In this document: positions 8,424 through 15,736 of the stretch, one piece after another
Layout: each line of letters begins with the position of its first letter
Numbering within the stretch: position 1 is the stretch's first letter
Position numbers and translations under genes: made by a program
The notes under the pieces: generated by a model
What the model saw: only the letters and a program-made list of their open reading frames with translations
Databases searched by the model: none
What the model was told of the DNA's origin: nothing
NCBI GenBank assembly: GCA_009885695.1
Contig: VFKE01000022.1
Span: 1-64,000 of the forward strand
Direction: 5' to 3'
Source of the DNA: Verrucomicrobiota bacterium
GTDB taxonomy: Bacteria > Verrucomicrobiota > Verrucomicrobiia > Verrucomicrobiales > Verrucomicrobiaceae
Length of the DNA: 64,000 nucleotides

Positions 8424-8550
8424 GTGGCACCGGCTTGCAGCCGGTGTGTAACCCCGACATTCTGTCGGGGCAGCATTCGATACCAGTATACTCTCGGACA
8501 CGAGCCGGCAGAATGCCCGGCATACACACAGCCTGCAAGGCTGTGCCACT
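8423..8550. repeat. four-hairpin palindromic repeat (family A)
   Basis: The element has inverted ends: GTGGCAC at the left and GTGCCAC at the right. It contains four successive stem-loops: CACCGGCT..AGCCGGTG, CCCCGAC..GTCGGGG, a GCCGGC..GCCCGGC stem, and CACAGCC..GGCTGTG. It starts at the last base of the gpsA stop codon. It is the same family as the copy inside the PBP1C gene at 29722: both begin GTGGCAC, then CGG or AGG, then CTTGCAGCC. The stems differ by paired, compensating changes, which suggests that the folded form is what is conserved. From 8551 to 8632 I see nothing else. Confidence 0.82.
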
Positions 8551-8632
8551 CAAGCGTGTTCCACTCGCACGGCGCAGTGTTCGTAAGATGGTTGCCGGCT
8601 CACTGGATCGAAGGCTGAGTGTGCGACCTGCT

Positions 8633-9481
8633 TCATGTCGCGCGCAGCTTTTTGGAAAACAGTCCGTATTTCGGACTGAAGATATAACTGAGCATAAAGA
8701 TCGCGCCGAGCACCAGGACGATGGTGGAGCTGATGTGCCAGCCTAGGGGATAACTCAGAAAAAAGGCGGTGGTGGCACCGAAGGCGCCGACGAGTCCGCC
8801 TCCGATGAACATAGTGCGCGCGGAATTGGTGAAGAGATAAACGGTGGCTGCGGGCGCGACGAGGAGGCCGACGCTGAGAATGCAGCCGACAGCTTGAAGC
8901 GAGGTGATGAGCACCAGAATGATCATGGCGAAAAGTCCGTAGCTCAGAAGCTGCACGGGCACGCCGAGGCTGGCGGCGACGTTGGGCTCGAAGAGGTAGA
9001 TCAGGATCGGGCGCTGGAGGGCGATCAACGCCAGCACAGCGGCGGCACTGATGCCGAAGGCGAGCCAGAGGTCGGAGTCCGACATGCCGAGGATGCTGCC
9101 GAAGAGCCACTCATCGAGCTTCTGGCGCAGGTTGAGTTTGGAGAGAAGGATGTAGCCGCCGGCGAAGGCGGAGGTGTAGAGGATGCCGAGCGCGGTGTCT
9201 TCATCGATGCGGGAGGTGCGCGCCACGAAAAGCGAGCCAAGGCCGACGAACAGCGCGGCGAAGAGCGCGCCGACGAGCGCGCTCCATTGCGAAAGGCCGA
9301 CCAGCAGCACGGCGAGGGCAATGCCGGGAAACAACGCGTGGGAGAGTGTGTCCACTTTCAGCGCCGCCTTGCGCAGCACGACGAAGGCGCTGACGAAGCC
9401 GTTGCCAAAACCGAACAACACGCAAGCCAGCAGGGCGCGGCGGGCGATGGGCTCGTGGAAAAAGTCGCTGAAGGTGGACAC
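8633..9481 (-). CDS. znuB: zinc ABC transporter permease ZnuB
   Basis: ABC-3-family metal permease with about eight to nine hydrophobic helices. LFGFGNGFVSAFVVLRKAAL and DTLSHALFPGIALAVLL near the N-terminus are characteristic of ZnuB/MntB proteins, and VGCILSVGLLVAPAATVYLF is the usual late segment. The length (282 aa) is normal. It is the last gene of a five-gene minus-strand operon, 6 bases after znuC. The family also includes Mn and Fe permeases; zinc is preferred because of the substrate-binding protein and the His-rich partners. Confidence 0.92.
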   Translation of the reverse strand: MSTFSDFFHEPIARRALLACVLFGFGNGFVSAFVVLRKAALKVDTLSHALFPGIALAVLLVGLSQWSALVGALFAALFVGLGSLFVARTSRIDEDTALGILYTSAFAGGYILLSKLNLRQKLDEWLFGSILGMSDSDLWLAFGISAAAVLALIALQRPILIYLFEPNVAASLGVPVQLLSYGLFAMIILVLITSLQAVGCILSVGLLVAPAATVYLFTNSARTMFIGGGLVGAFGATTAFFLSYPLGWHISSTIVLVLGAIFMLSYIFSPKYGLFSKKLRAT

Positions 9482-9487
9482 TTGAAG

Positions 9488-10281
<794 letters not shown>

Positions 10282-10288
<7 letters not shown>

Positions 10289-10725
10289 TTGAAGTTGAGA
10301 ATTTCTTGCAAGATGGAATTTCCGGACCAGCGGGTTTCACGACGCGTGTCGAGTTCATCGGGCTCGAGTTCTACGGTGATCGCGGTGTCCGGTGTGCCAT
10401 CAGGCCACTGGGCGGCGAGAGCGAGTTCGAGGCTGTTTTGGGTGATCGGTAGTGAAACTTCGATCTCGATGGGGGATGTCAGCGGAACTGAAGTGACGGG
10501 GATGAGTTCCTTGTTGCTTTGTTTGAGCGAGAGCGACTGCGGCAAGTGGGCGAAACGGATGCGAACGAAGGTGTGTCTGGTGCCGGCGGGTTCTGCAACT
10601 TTAACCGATGTTTGGTTCGCTGTTGTTTCATCCGGACGCGCGACGGTGAGTCGCGCCAGCGGAATGGCGAACAACGCAAAGGCAATCGCACCGATCATGC
10701 ATTGAAGAAGAGGGGAGCCGCGCAT
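10282..10725 (-). CDS. small membrane-anchored protein of the zinc operon, unknown function
   Basis: I do not recognise a family. From the ATG at 10725 it is 147 aa, with a hydrophobic N-terminal segment (CMIGAIAFALFAIPLARL, about 9-26). This acts as a signal anchor and is followed by a beta-rich, probably periplasmic domain with VRIRFAHLPQSLSL and IEIEVSLPIT. An earlier in-frame ATG at 10767 adds 14 residues. It lies between znuA and znuC and overlaps znuC by 7 bases, so it is co-translated with the transporter. It has few His or Cys residues, so direct metal binding is not obvious. An accessory role in metal delivery is a guess from position. Confidence 0.7.
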
Positions 10726-10784
10726 TTGAGAAAGGATGAAGGATGAATGTTTCGGCAGGCTCAACACCTGCGGGGATGAAATGA

Positions 10785-11672
10785 TTACGGTTTCAAGGCG
10801 GCGACAATCGCTTTCACGTTGTGCTTGAGCATGGTCTCAAAGGTATGGGCGTCGATGGAAGTGCCGTCGGCGACCAGCGACTGGCCCGCTTTGGCTCCGG
10901 TCTCGCGCGTGATCTCTAGGAGGACTTTGGGGTTGGCTTGATCCTCGGGGAAGACGGCGCGGATTTTGTTGTCGCGGATGATCTTCACGGCATCGGTCAC
11001 ATATTTTGGCGAGGCGGAATCTTCGCGTGAGATGCCGAGGACGGGAATGCTCTTGAAGCCGTATTCCTTGCAGAAGTAGCCGAATGCGGCGTGGCCCGTG
11101 ACTAGCTTGCGGTCGCTCTTGGGGATTTGTGCGATCTGCTGCTGCGCCCAGCTTTTCAGGGCGGCAAACTTCTGCTGTGCGGCTGTGGAGTTGGTCTTGT
11201 AGAATTCCTTGTTGGCGGGGTCGGCAGTGGCGAATTCATCGGCCACGATGCGCGCGGCCCGCTGCATGTTGTCGGCGCTGTGCCACCAGTGAGGATCAAT
11301 CCCGCCTGCGGCGTGTGCGGGGCAGCACATGAAGACTTCGGAGCCTGCGGAGATTTTTAGTGAGGGGATGAGCTTGCCCACCTCTACAATTTTCACGCTG
11401 GGGCCGAGGTTGTCGTGCAACTTTTCGAGGTAGCCTTCCAGATGTTTGCCGGATGCTAGCACGAGCTTCGCGCCCCGGGCCTCACCGAGGGTGCGGGCGC
11501 TGGGCTCGAAATGATGCACGTCCCCCCCGGGACCGAGGAGATCGACGACGCTGACGTTCGCGCCGCCGATCTGACGGGCGAGGTCGCCCAGAATCGGATG
11601 CAGCGTGGCGACCTTGAGTTCTGCATGTGCTAGGCTGGCGCAGGCGAGAGTGAGGAGGGTGGTGAGTTTCAT
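10785..11672 (-). CDS. znuA: zinc-binding periplasmic protein ZnuA
   Basis: Cluster A-I substrate-binding protein that captures zinc in the periplasm and hands it to ZnuB. There is a clear signal peptide (LTTLLTLACASLAHA). Predicted ligands are His in DVHHFEPSARTLGEA, His in IDPHWWHSADN and His in VTGHAAFGYF. Manganese-binding relatives have Glu at the third position, so three histidines favour zinc. The acidic EDQ segment and VADGTSID follow as in the family. The usual long His-rich loop is short here. The length is 295 aa. Upstream lies a palindromic repeat and then the porin-like gene of the same operon. Confidence 0.93.
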   Translation of the reverse strand: MKLTTLLTLACASLAHAELKVATLHPILGDLARQIGGANVSVVDLLGPGGDVHHFEPSARTLGEARGAKLVLASGKHLEGYLEKLHDNLGPSVKIVEVGKLIPSLKISAGSEVFMCCPAHAAGGIDPHWWHSADNMQRAARIVADEFATADPANKEFYKTNSTAAQQKFAALKSWAQQQIAQIPKSDRKLVTGHAAFGYFCKEYGFKSIPVLGISREDSASPKYVTDAVKIIRDNKIRAVFPEDQANPKVLLEITRETGAKAGQSLVADGTSIDAHTFETMLKHNVKAIVAALKP

Positions 11673-11681
11673 GGTTGGGGT

Positions 11682-11769
11682 TTGTAGTCCGGCCTTCAGG
11701 CCGGCAGGTGGAAATGAATGCTGACCGGTGATGTAGATGAAGAACGACGGGCTGAAGCCCGGACTACGA
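11682..11769. repeat. palindromic multi-hairpin repeat (family C)
   Basis: This 88-bp element fills most of the gap between the porin-like gene and znuA. The outer arms match as GTAGTCCGG at the left and CCGGACTAC at the right. Each side also forms its own hairpin: CCGGCCT..AGGCCGG at 11689-11704 and CGGGCT..AGCCCG near 11750-11762. The layout is BIME-like. Within a transcript it could stabilise or attenuate the mRNA between the two cistrons. Confidence 0.78.
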
Positions 11770-11773
11770 ACAG

Positions 11774-13021
11774 TTATCTGACCTCAGCGCCGCCCCAGGC
11801 GAAGCCGACCTGAGTCCAGATGCTGTGCTCGTCGCCGAAGGCGTTGCTGTGGTCGTAATTGTATTGCAGGCGGAGCTTGAGTGTTCGCGATTGGTTCGCA
11901 TACCAGGTCACGCCAGGGCTGACACGGAAGCGTTCATCGAGTCCTGCGGCGGCGATGCCGCTGACGTATTCCCCGCGCAGGCCCAGCTCAAGACCGTTGT
12001 CGAGTCCATAGGCGAGCGACGAGTAGATGCCGAACTCATCGAGGTTGCCGTGGTGCGGCTTCTCATCGTGATGGGCTTCTCCTTCTTCCTCTTCGGGTTC
12101 TTCACCTGGCAGGTGCCCGCTGATGGCATCGAAGTTGCGCAGCATGGCCTCCGTGCGCCAACGCAGGTAGCGGCCTCCAGTTTCGTAGCCGTTCTGCCGC
12201 CACTGATACTCGATGTGCGTGCCGTAAATCTGCGTCGTGCGGCCCCAGAGGTTGTCGCCCCACGCGCCGCTGAGTCCGGCGCGGAACTGGTGGAAGTCGT
12301 TGTAGTCGTAAAGGTTTGTCCAGTTCACGACCGTGATGATATCATTGAAGGTCGCGCCTTCGGCCTCGAACTCCGGCTCGACTGCCGGCTCAGCGTGCTC
12401 CTCTTCTTCGAGTTTCGGTGCGACACCGACGCTCACGTTGATGAGTGAAGTCCAGCTTGCGGGCAGCTTCCACGTCACTTCACCGCCGATGCTCGTTAGG
12501 CCATCTTCGCCGAGGAAGCGCCCATTGACGAGATACTGGTCGGCCCAGTCGAAGCCGTGCGGGTGGAATGTGTTCTGGATGCCGAAGCGGTTGTAGTAAC
12601 GGCCGCCCCGCAGTTCGAAACCGCCGGGCAGGTTCTTGAGCTTGCCGAACCACTCCTCGTATTCGCCTGCCCAGTTGTCATTCAGGTCAATCTTCGCCGC
12701 ATAGGCACCAAAGGCTTCAAAGTATTCGCCAGCACGCAGCGAAGCTCCGAACTCGATGTTGGCGATGGTCCAGCCCTCACGGTCGGGGTCATGATGGCCC
12801 ACCACCAGCGAAGTGGGGTCGGCGGTGGAGCCGCCATATATGGCATCGAAGTGGACATGCGGGAACAGCACACCGCCCAGCGCAACACCTTCGCCCGTGA
12901 GCCAGTTCGCTTTCGCGGCGGCAGGGGTGTCAGCCGTCGTCAGTGGTGCCAGGAAGAGGGTCAAGGTGGCTGCGGTAGAAGCCAGGTGAAGAGTCAAAGT
13001 GGGGAAGATGGAAAGGTTCAT
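11774..13021 (-). CDS. porin-like outer-membrane protein of the zinc operon
   Basis: Predicted secreted beta-barrel of 415 aa from the ATG at 13021. The N-terminal signal segment is about residues 1-30, followed by alternating aromatic/polar strands (for example FGASLRAGEYFEAFGAYAAK, ELGLRGEYVSGIAAAG) and ending in an amphipathic strand with VGFAWGGAEVR. Two loops are rich in His, Glu and Asp: KLEEEEHAEPAVEPEFEAEG (about 230-250) and GEEPEEEEGEAHHDEKPHHG (about 320-340). Such loops fit metal capture. It is first in the operon with znuA, the small protein, znuC and znuB, and has a 25-bp palindrome 46 bases upstream. I infer a zinc-uptake porin; no named family is certain. Confidence 0.72.
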   Translation of the reverse strand: MNLSIFPTLTLHLASTAATLTLFLAPLTTADTPAAAKANWLTGEGVALGGVLFPHVHFDAIYGGSTADPTSLVVGHHDPDREGWTIANIEFGASLRAGEYFEAFGAYAAKIDLNDNWAGEYEEWFGKLKNLPGGFELRGGRYYNRFGIQNTFHPHGFDWADQYLVNGRFLGEDGLTSIGGEVTWKLPASWTSLINVSVGVAPKLEEEEHAEPAVEPEFEAEGATFNDIITVVNWTNLYDYNDFHQFRAGLSGAWGDNLWGRTTQIYGTHIEYQWRQNGYETGGRYLRWRTEAMLRNFDAISGHLPGEEPEEEEGEAHHDEKPHHGNLDEFGIYSSLAYGLDNGLELGLRGEYVSGIAAAGLDERFRVSPGVTWYANQSRTLKLRLQYNYDHSNAFGDEHSIWTQVGFAWGGAEVR

Positions 13022-13066
13022 GCAAGTTTGCTGAAGGGTGGATGGCGGATCGTAGCACGCCGGAAA

Positions 13067-13091
13067 GTTAATGCAAGTATTTTGCGTTAAC
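13067..13091. promoter_or_regulatory. candidate Zur-type operator (25-bp palindrome)
   Basis: GTTAATGCAA (13067-13076), a 5-base spacer, then TTGCGTTAAC (13082-13091). The two 10-base arms are inverted repeats with one mismatch. The site lies in the 259-base divergent region between the zinc operon (start 13021, minus) and the DksA-like gene (start 13281, plus). Position and symmetry fit a Fur-family (Zur) repressor site. The identity of the regulator is inference, and no regulator gene is in the window. Confidence 0.5.
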
Positions 13092-13114
13092 AGATTCACC
13101 CGGGGGGCGGGAAG

Positions 13115-13151
13115 GGAATTCTTTTGTTGTGTCGTGGAATTCTTTTGTTGT
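13115..13151. repeat. pair of 16-bp direct repeats at 21-bp spacing
   Basis: GGAATTCTTTTGTTGT occurs at 13115-13130 and again at 13136-13151. The 21-base repeat distance is two turns of the helix, so paired sites would lie on the same DNA face. They are in the divergent promoter region between the porin-like gene and the DksA-like gene. They could be binding sites or a simple tandem duplication. Confidence 0.6.
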
Positions 13152-13280
13152 TGCGAATTCAGCGCTCCGGGCTAGCATCGGTGCTCGTTTTTTGGGTCGG
13201 CGCGCATCTTCTTCAAGTCGGTGTTCAGCCGTTCCGCCGGTTTCACAACATCCCTGTCCCCCTGACCCCCCCTGCCCATC

Positions 13281-14198
13281 ATGGCCAACAAACCCAAGAA
13301 AAAGTCCGTTAAACCCGCAGCCAAGAAAAAGGTTGCTCCAAAGAAGTCTGCTCCGAAAAAGGTTGCTCCAAAGAAGTCCGCTCCGAAGAAGCCTGTCCCA
13401 AAATCCAAGGCAGTGAAGCCGAAAAAGAAGGCCAAGCCCGCGCCCAAGAAGCCGAAGGCTAAAGCCGCCAACAAGCCGAAGGCCAAGGCGGCCAAGAAGA
13501 GTGCGCCCGCACCAAAGCCGGCCGTCAAACTGGTCAAGGCTGCTCCTGCTCCCGTCGCCAAAGGCAAGGCAGTCGCTCTCCAGAAGAACGGGCGTCCGCC
13601 TGTTTCCTATCCCGTCCGGCCGCCGACGCCGCCGCCCAAGCCAATCCGTGGCATTAGTATGGACGATCTTCCGGCGATTCCCGAAGGCAAGCGTCCGCCA
13701 TTGCCTGCTGTGTTCTTGAAAAAGCAGAAGCAGCGACTGCTTGATCTGCGCACTCATTTGCTTGAGGCCATCGAAGGTGTCGCCAATGAAAGCATCCGCA
13801 CGCGGCCGGAAGGCAGTGATGCCTCCGTGGGCGGAATGCACATGGGTGATGCGGGCAGCGACGCCTATGACCGCGATTTTGCGCTCAGTCTTTTGAGCAA
13901 GGAGCAGGATGCGCTGAATGAAATCCAGGACGCCCTGAGGCGCATTGACCAGCGCAGCTACGGCTACTGTGAGATGACTGGAAAGCGCATTCATGAGGAG
14001 CGTCTTGAGGCGCTGCCATTCACCCGGTTCACCCGTGAAGCGCAGGAGCAGATTGAGCGCAACCAGTTCGCCGGCGGACCCCGCCGCGTGGCCCCGCGCT
14101 CCGTCTTCAAGCTTGATGACGAAAGCGACTCGGAGGATGATGAAGAGGGTGAAGATGAAGCGCCCACGCCCGTGGCCAGTGAATCAACCGAATTGTGA
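13281..14198 (+). CDS. DksA/TraR-like regulator with lysine-rich histone-like N-terminal region, Cys-poor finger
   Basis: RNA-polymerase secondary-channel-type regulator of 305 aa. Residues 1 to about 100 are a low-complexity K/A/P tail of KKVAPKKSAPKK-type repeats, like bacterial histone-H1-like proteins. Residues about 140-225 form the DksA coiled coil with KEQDALNEIQDALRRID, and YGYCEMTGKRIHEERLEALP starts the finger. Of the four zinc cysteines only C230 remains: the second is T233 and the last pair is replaced by polar residues (FTRFTREAQEQ). This matches known zinc-independent DksA variants. It is divergent from the zinc-uptake operon and upstream of L33 and S18. The DNA encoding the tail contains 36-bp direct repeats near 13325-13396. 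Function in stringent or zinc stress is inferred. Confidence 0.85.
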   Translation: MANKPKKKSVKPAAKKKVAPKKSAPKKVAPKKSAPKKPVPKSKAVKPKKKAKPAPKKPKAKAANKPKAKAAKKSAPAPKPAVKLVKAAPAPVAKGKAVALQKNGRPPVSYPVRPPTPPPKPIRGISMDDLPAIPEGKRPPLPAVFLKKQKQRLLDLRTHLLEAIEGVANESIRTRPEGSDASVGGMHMGDAGSDAYDRDFALSLLSKEQDALNEIQDALRRIDQRSYGYCEMTGKRIHEERLEALPFTRFTREAQEQIERNQFAGGPRRVAPRSVFKLDDESDSEDDEEGEDEAPTPVASESTEL

Positions 14199-14210
14199 AT
14201 CAACCGAATT
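14179..14210. repeat. perfect 16-bp tandem duplication over the dksA-like stop codon
   Basis: GTGAATCAACCGAATT is present twice back to back (14179-14194 and 14195-14210). The first copy encodes the last residues of the DksA-like protein. Its end together with the start of the second copy forms the TGA stop. It looks like a recent slippage or duplication event. Confidence 0.85.
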
Positions 14211-14275
14211 CGCCGAACAATGAATCGCCGCTTGACTTCATGAAGGAGTGAACCAATCTAACTGCCCTTTTACAC

Positions 14276-14449
14276 ATGGCCCAGGAAATCATCATACTCG
14301 AATGCACTGAAGCGCGACCCGAAGGCAAGGCGCCTTCGCGCTACGTCACCACACGCAACAAGAAAAGTCCGCGCACGCCGAACCGGCTTGAGAAGAAAAA
14401 ATTCAATCCCTTCCTCAACCGCCGCACGCTCCATCGCGAAACCCGCTAG
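14276..14449 (+). CDS. rpmG: ribosomal protein bL33, Cys-poor form
   Basis: Large-subunit ribosomal protein of 57 aa. It begins [20 protein letters not shown], then [20 protein letters not shown] and ends with [10 protein letters not shown]. The RY.TT.NKK and TLHRE motifs are diagnostic for L33. Only one cysteine remains (C10), so the two CxxC pairs of the zinc-binding form are lost. It lies between the Cys-poor DksA-like gene and rpsR, and ends 17 bases before rpsR. It may be the only L33 of the organism or a zinc-independent paralogue; the window cannot tell. Confidence 0.93.
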   Translation: MAQEIIILECTEARPEGKAPSRYVTTRNKKSPRTPNRLEKKKFNPFLNRRTLHRETR

Positions 14450-14466
14450 GCCAACTCCTTCATCTC

Positions 14467-14706
14467 ATGCAGCCCAAGACCCAGCAACGCCTCATTAATT
14501 TTCGCAAGTCGAACCGCCGCATGCCGCGGCGCCGGCTTGACATTCAAATCGACAAGGTGACCTACAAGCACCCCGAGATTCTGAGCAAGTTCACCACCGA
14601 AACCGGCAAGATTCTCCCGCGTCGCATCACGGGCGTTCCCGCCTGGATGCACCGCAAGATCACCAAGGAGATTCGCCGCGCCCGCGCGGTGAACCTGATG
14701 CCTTGA
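14467..14706 (+). CDS. rpsR: ribosomal protein bS18
   Basis: Small-subunit protein of 79 aa. VTYKHPEILSKFTTETGKIL followed by PRRITGVPAWMHRKITKEI and RRARAVNLMP is the standard S18 core. It contains no cysteine. The position after rpmG, and not in the usual rpsF-ssb-rpsR-rplI order, resembles the rpmG-rpsR pairing of alternative zinc-free ribosomal protein clusters, although S18 location also varies between phyla. It is followed 34 bases later by a clear intrinsic terminator. Confidence 0.94.
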   Translation: MQPKTQQRLINFRKSNRRMPRRRLDIQIDKVTYKHPEILSKFTTETGKILPRRITGVPAWMHRKITKEIRRARAVNLMP

Positions 14707-14739
14707 CCCGAGGCATCCCGCACTCCTGAAACCTTCACG

Positions 14740-14771
14740 ACGTTCCAGTTTCCGGACTGGGACGTTTTTTG
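14740..14771 (+). terminator. intrinsic terminator after rpsR
   Basis: The stem ACGTTCCAGT (14740-14749) pairs with ACTGGGACGT (14756-14765) around a 6-base loop, with one G-T pair, followed by a run of six T. It ends the DksA-like gene/rpmG/rpsR transcript and leaves folE2 with its own promoter. Confidence 0.85.
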
Positions 14772-14817
14772 TTCAAAGGTTATCTGTTATTCCGCAACGG
14801 CTCGCAGTGATTAAATC

Positions 14818-15600
14818 ATGCTTCACGACACCCAGAGCCAGCGCGATGCCCGCGGCATACCGATCGACCGTGTGGGTGTGAAAAACCTGCGCTTTCCCCT
14901 GCGCATTCGAGACCGCGATCAAGTTGAGCAATCCACCGTGGCCACGGTTTCACTGGCCGTGGATTTGCCGCATCAGTTCAAAGGCACGCACATGAGCCGT
15001 TTTGTGGAAGTGCTCCACGCGCATGGCCATGAGCTTACCGTGGCCAGCATCGCAGGCATGCCGCTCGCGCTCATGAAAAAGCTCAACTCGGAGAAGGCTC
15101 ATGTTGAATTTCGCTTTCCCTATTTCCGCACCAAGAAAGCGCCCGTCAGCGGTGCCGAAGGACTCCTCGACTACGGCATTGTTTTTGCGGTCGATGCCGA
15201 GGCGGACAGGGTGGATTTCGTGGTTACGGTCGAAGTTCCCGTGACCACTCTCTGCCCCTGCTCCAAGGCCATCAGCGCTCGCGGCGCGCACAATCAGCGC
15301 GGCGTCGTCACACTCTCCGTCCGCTTTCGCGAACCCGTCTGGATCGAGGACCTTGTTGAACTCGTCGAGGCCAGTGCCAGCTCCGGGCTGTATAGTTTGC
15401 TGAAACGACCTGACGAAAAATTCGTCACTGAACAAGCTTATGATAATCCCGTCTTCGTGGAGGATCTGGTGCGCAATGTGGCGCTTCGCGCCCGGGCGCA
15501 CCCGCAGGTGACATGGTTCCGGGTGGAGGCGGAAAATTTTGAATCCATCCACAATCACAACGCCTACGCGGTCATCGAGGAGCGATTGGGCGGTGAATAG
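14818..15600 (+). CDS. folE2: GTP cyclohydrolase FolE2 (type IB)
   Basis: Converts GTP to dihydroneopterin triphosphate for folate and related pathways. The protein shows the FolE2 hallmarks: VGVKNLRFPLRIRDR near residue 20, VSLAVDLPHQFKGTHMSRFV (20 residues), and VTTLCPCSKAISARGAHNQR with C146 as the predicted metal/catalytic cysteine. IHNHNAYAVIE near the end is also conserved. The length (260 aa) is typical. FolE2 works with metals other than zinc and is often induced by zinc limitation, which fits the neighbouring zinc genes. It follows the rpsR terminator, and I see no convincing Zur palindrome directly upstream. Confidence 0.94.
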   Translation: MLHDTQSQRDARGIPIDRVGVKNLRFPLRIRDRDQVEQSTVATVSLAVDLPHQFKGTHMSRFVEVLHAHGHELTVASIAGMPLALMKKLNSEKAHVEFRFPYFRTKKAPVSGAEGLLDYGIVFAVDAEADRVDFVVTVEVPVTTLCPCSKAISARGAHNQRGVVTLSVRFREPVWIEDLVELVEASASSGLYSLLKRPDEKFVTEQAYDNPVFVEDLVRNVALRARAHPQVTWFRVEAENFESIHNHNAYAVIEERLGGE

Positions 15601-15736
15601 GTGCGGGTGCGGGCCGTGGTCAGCCCTCTTGTTGTTGTGAAGTTGGCTGCCTCGCCAGCATGAGTCCCGAACTCGAATGAACTCGGTGCTTTTGCCAGAT
15701 CTGAAGCTATATTCGTCGCCGAGCAGTTCCTCCTTC

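Noticed and set aside
10726-10784. Short repeat-like DNA (GGATGAAGGATGAA, GCAGG..CCTGC) between znuA and the small gene
   Set aside because: It is too short and lacks paired outer arms. It may be debris of a repeat, but I cannot support a full element.
14773-14817. Possible Zur half-sites before folE2 (GTTATTCCGCAAC)
   Set aside because: It has only 3-base symmetric ends and does not match the arm spacing of the palindrome at 13067.
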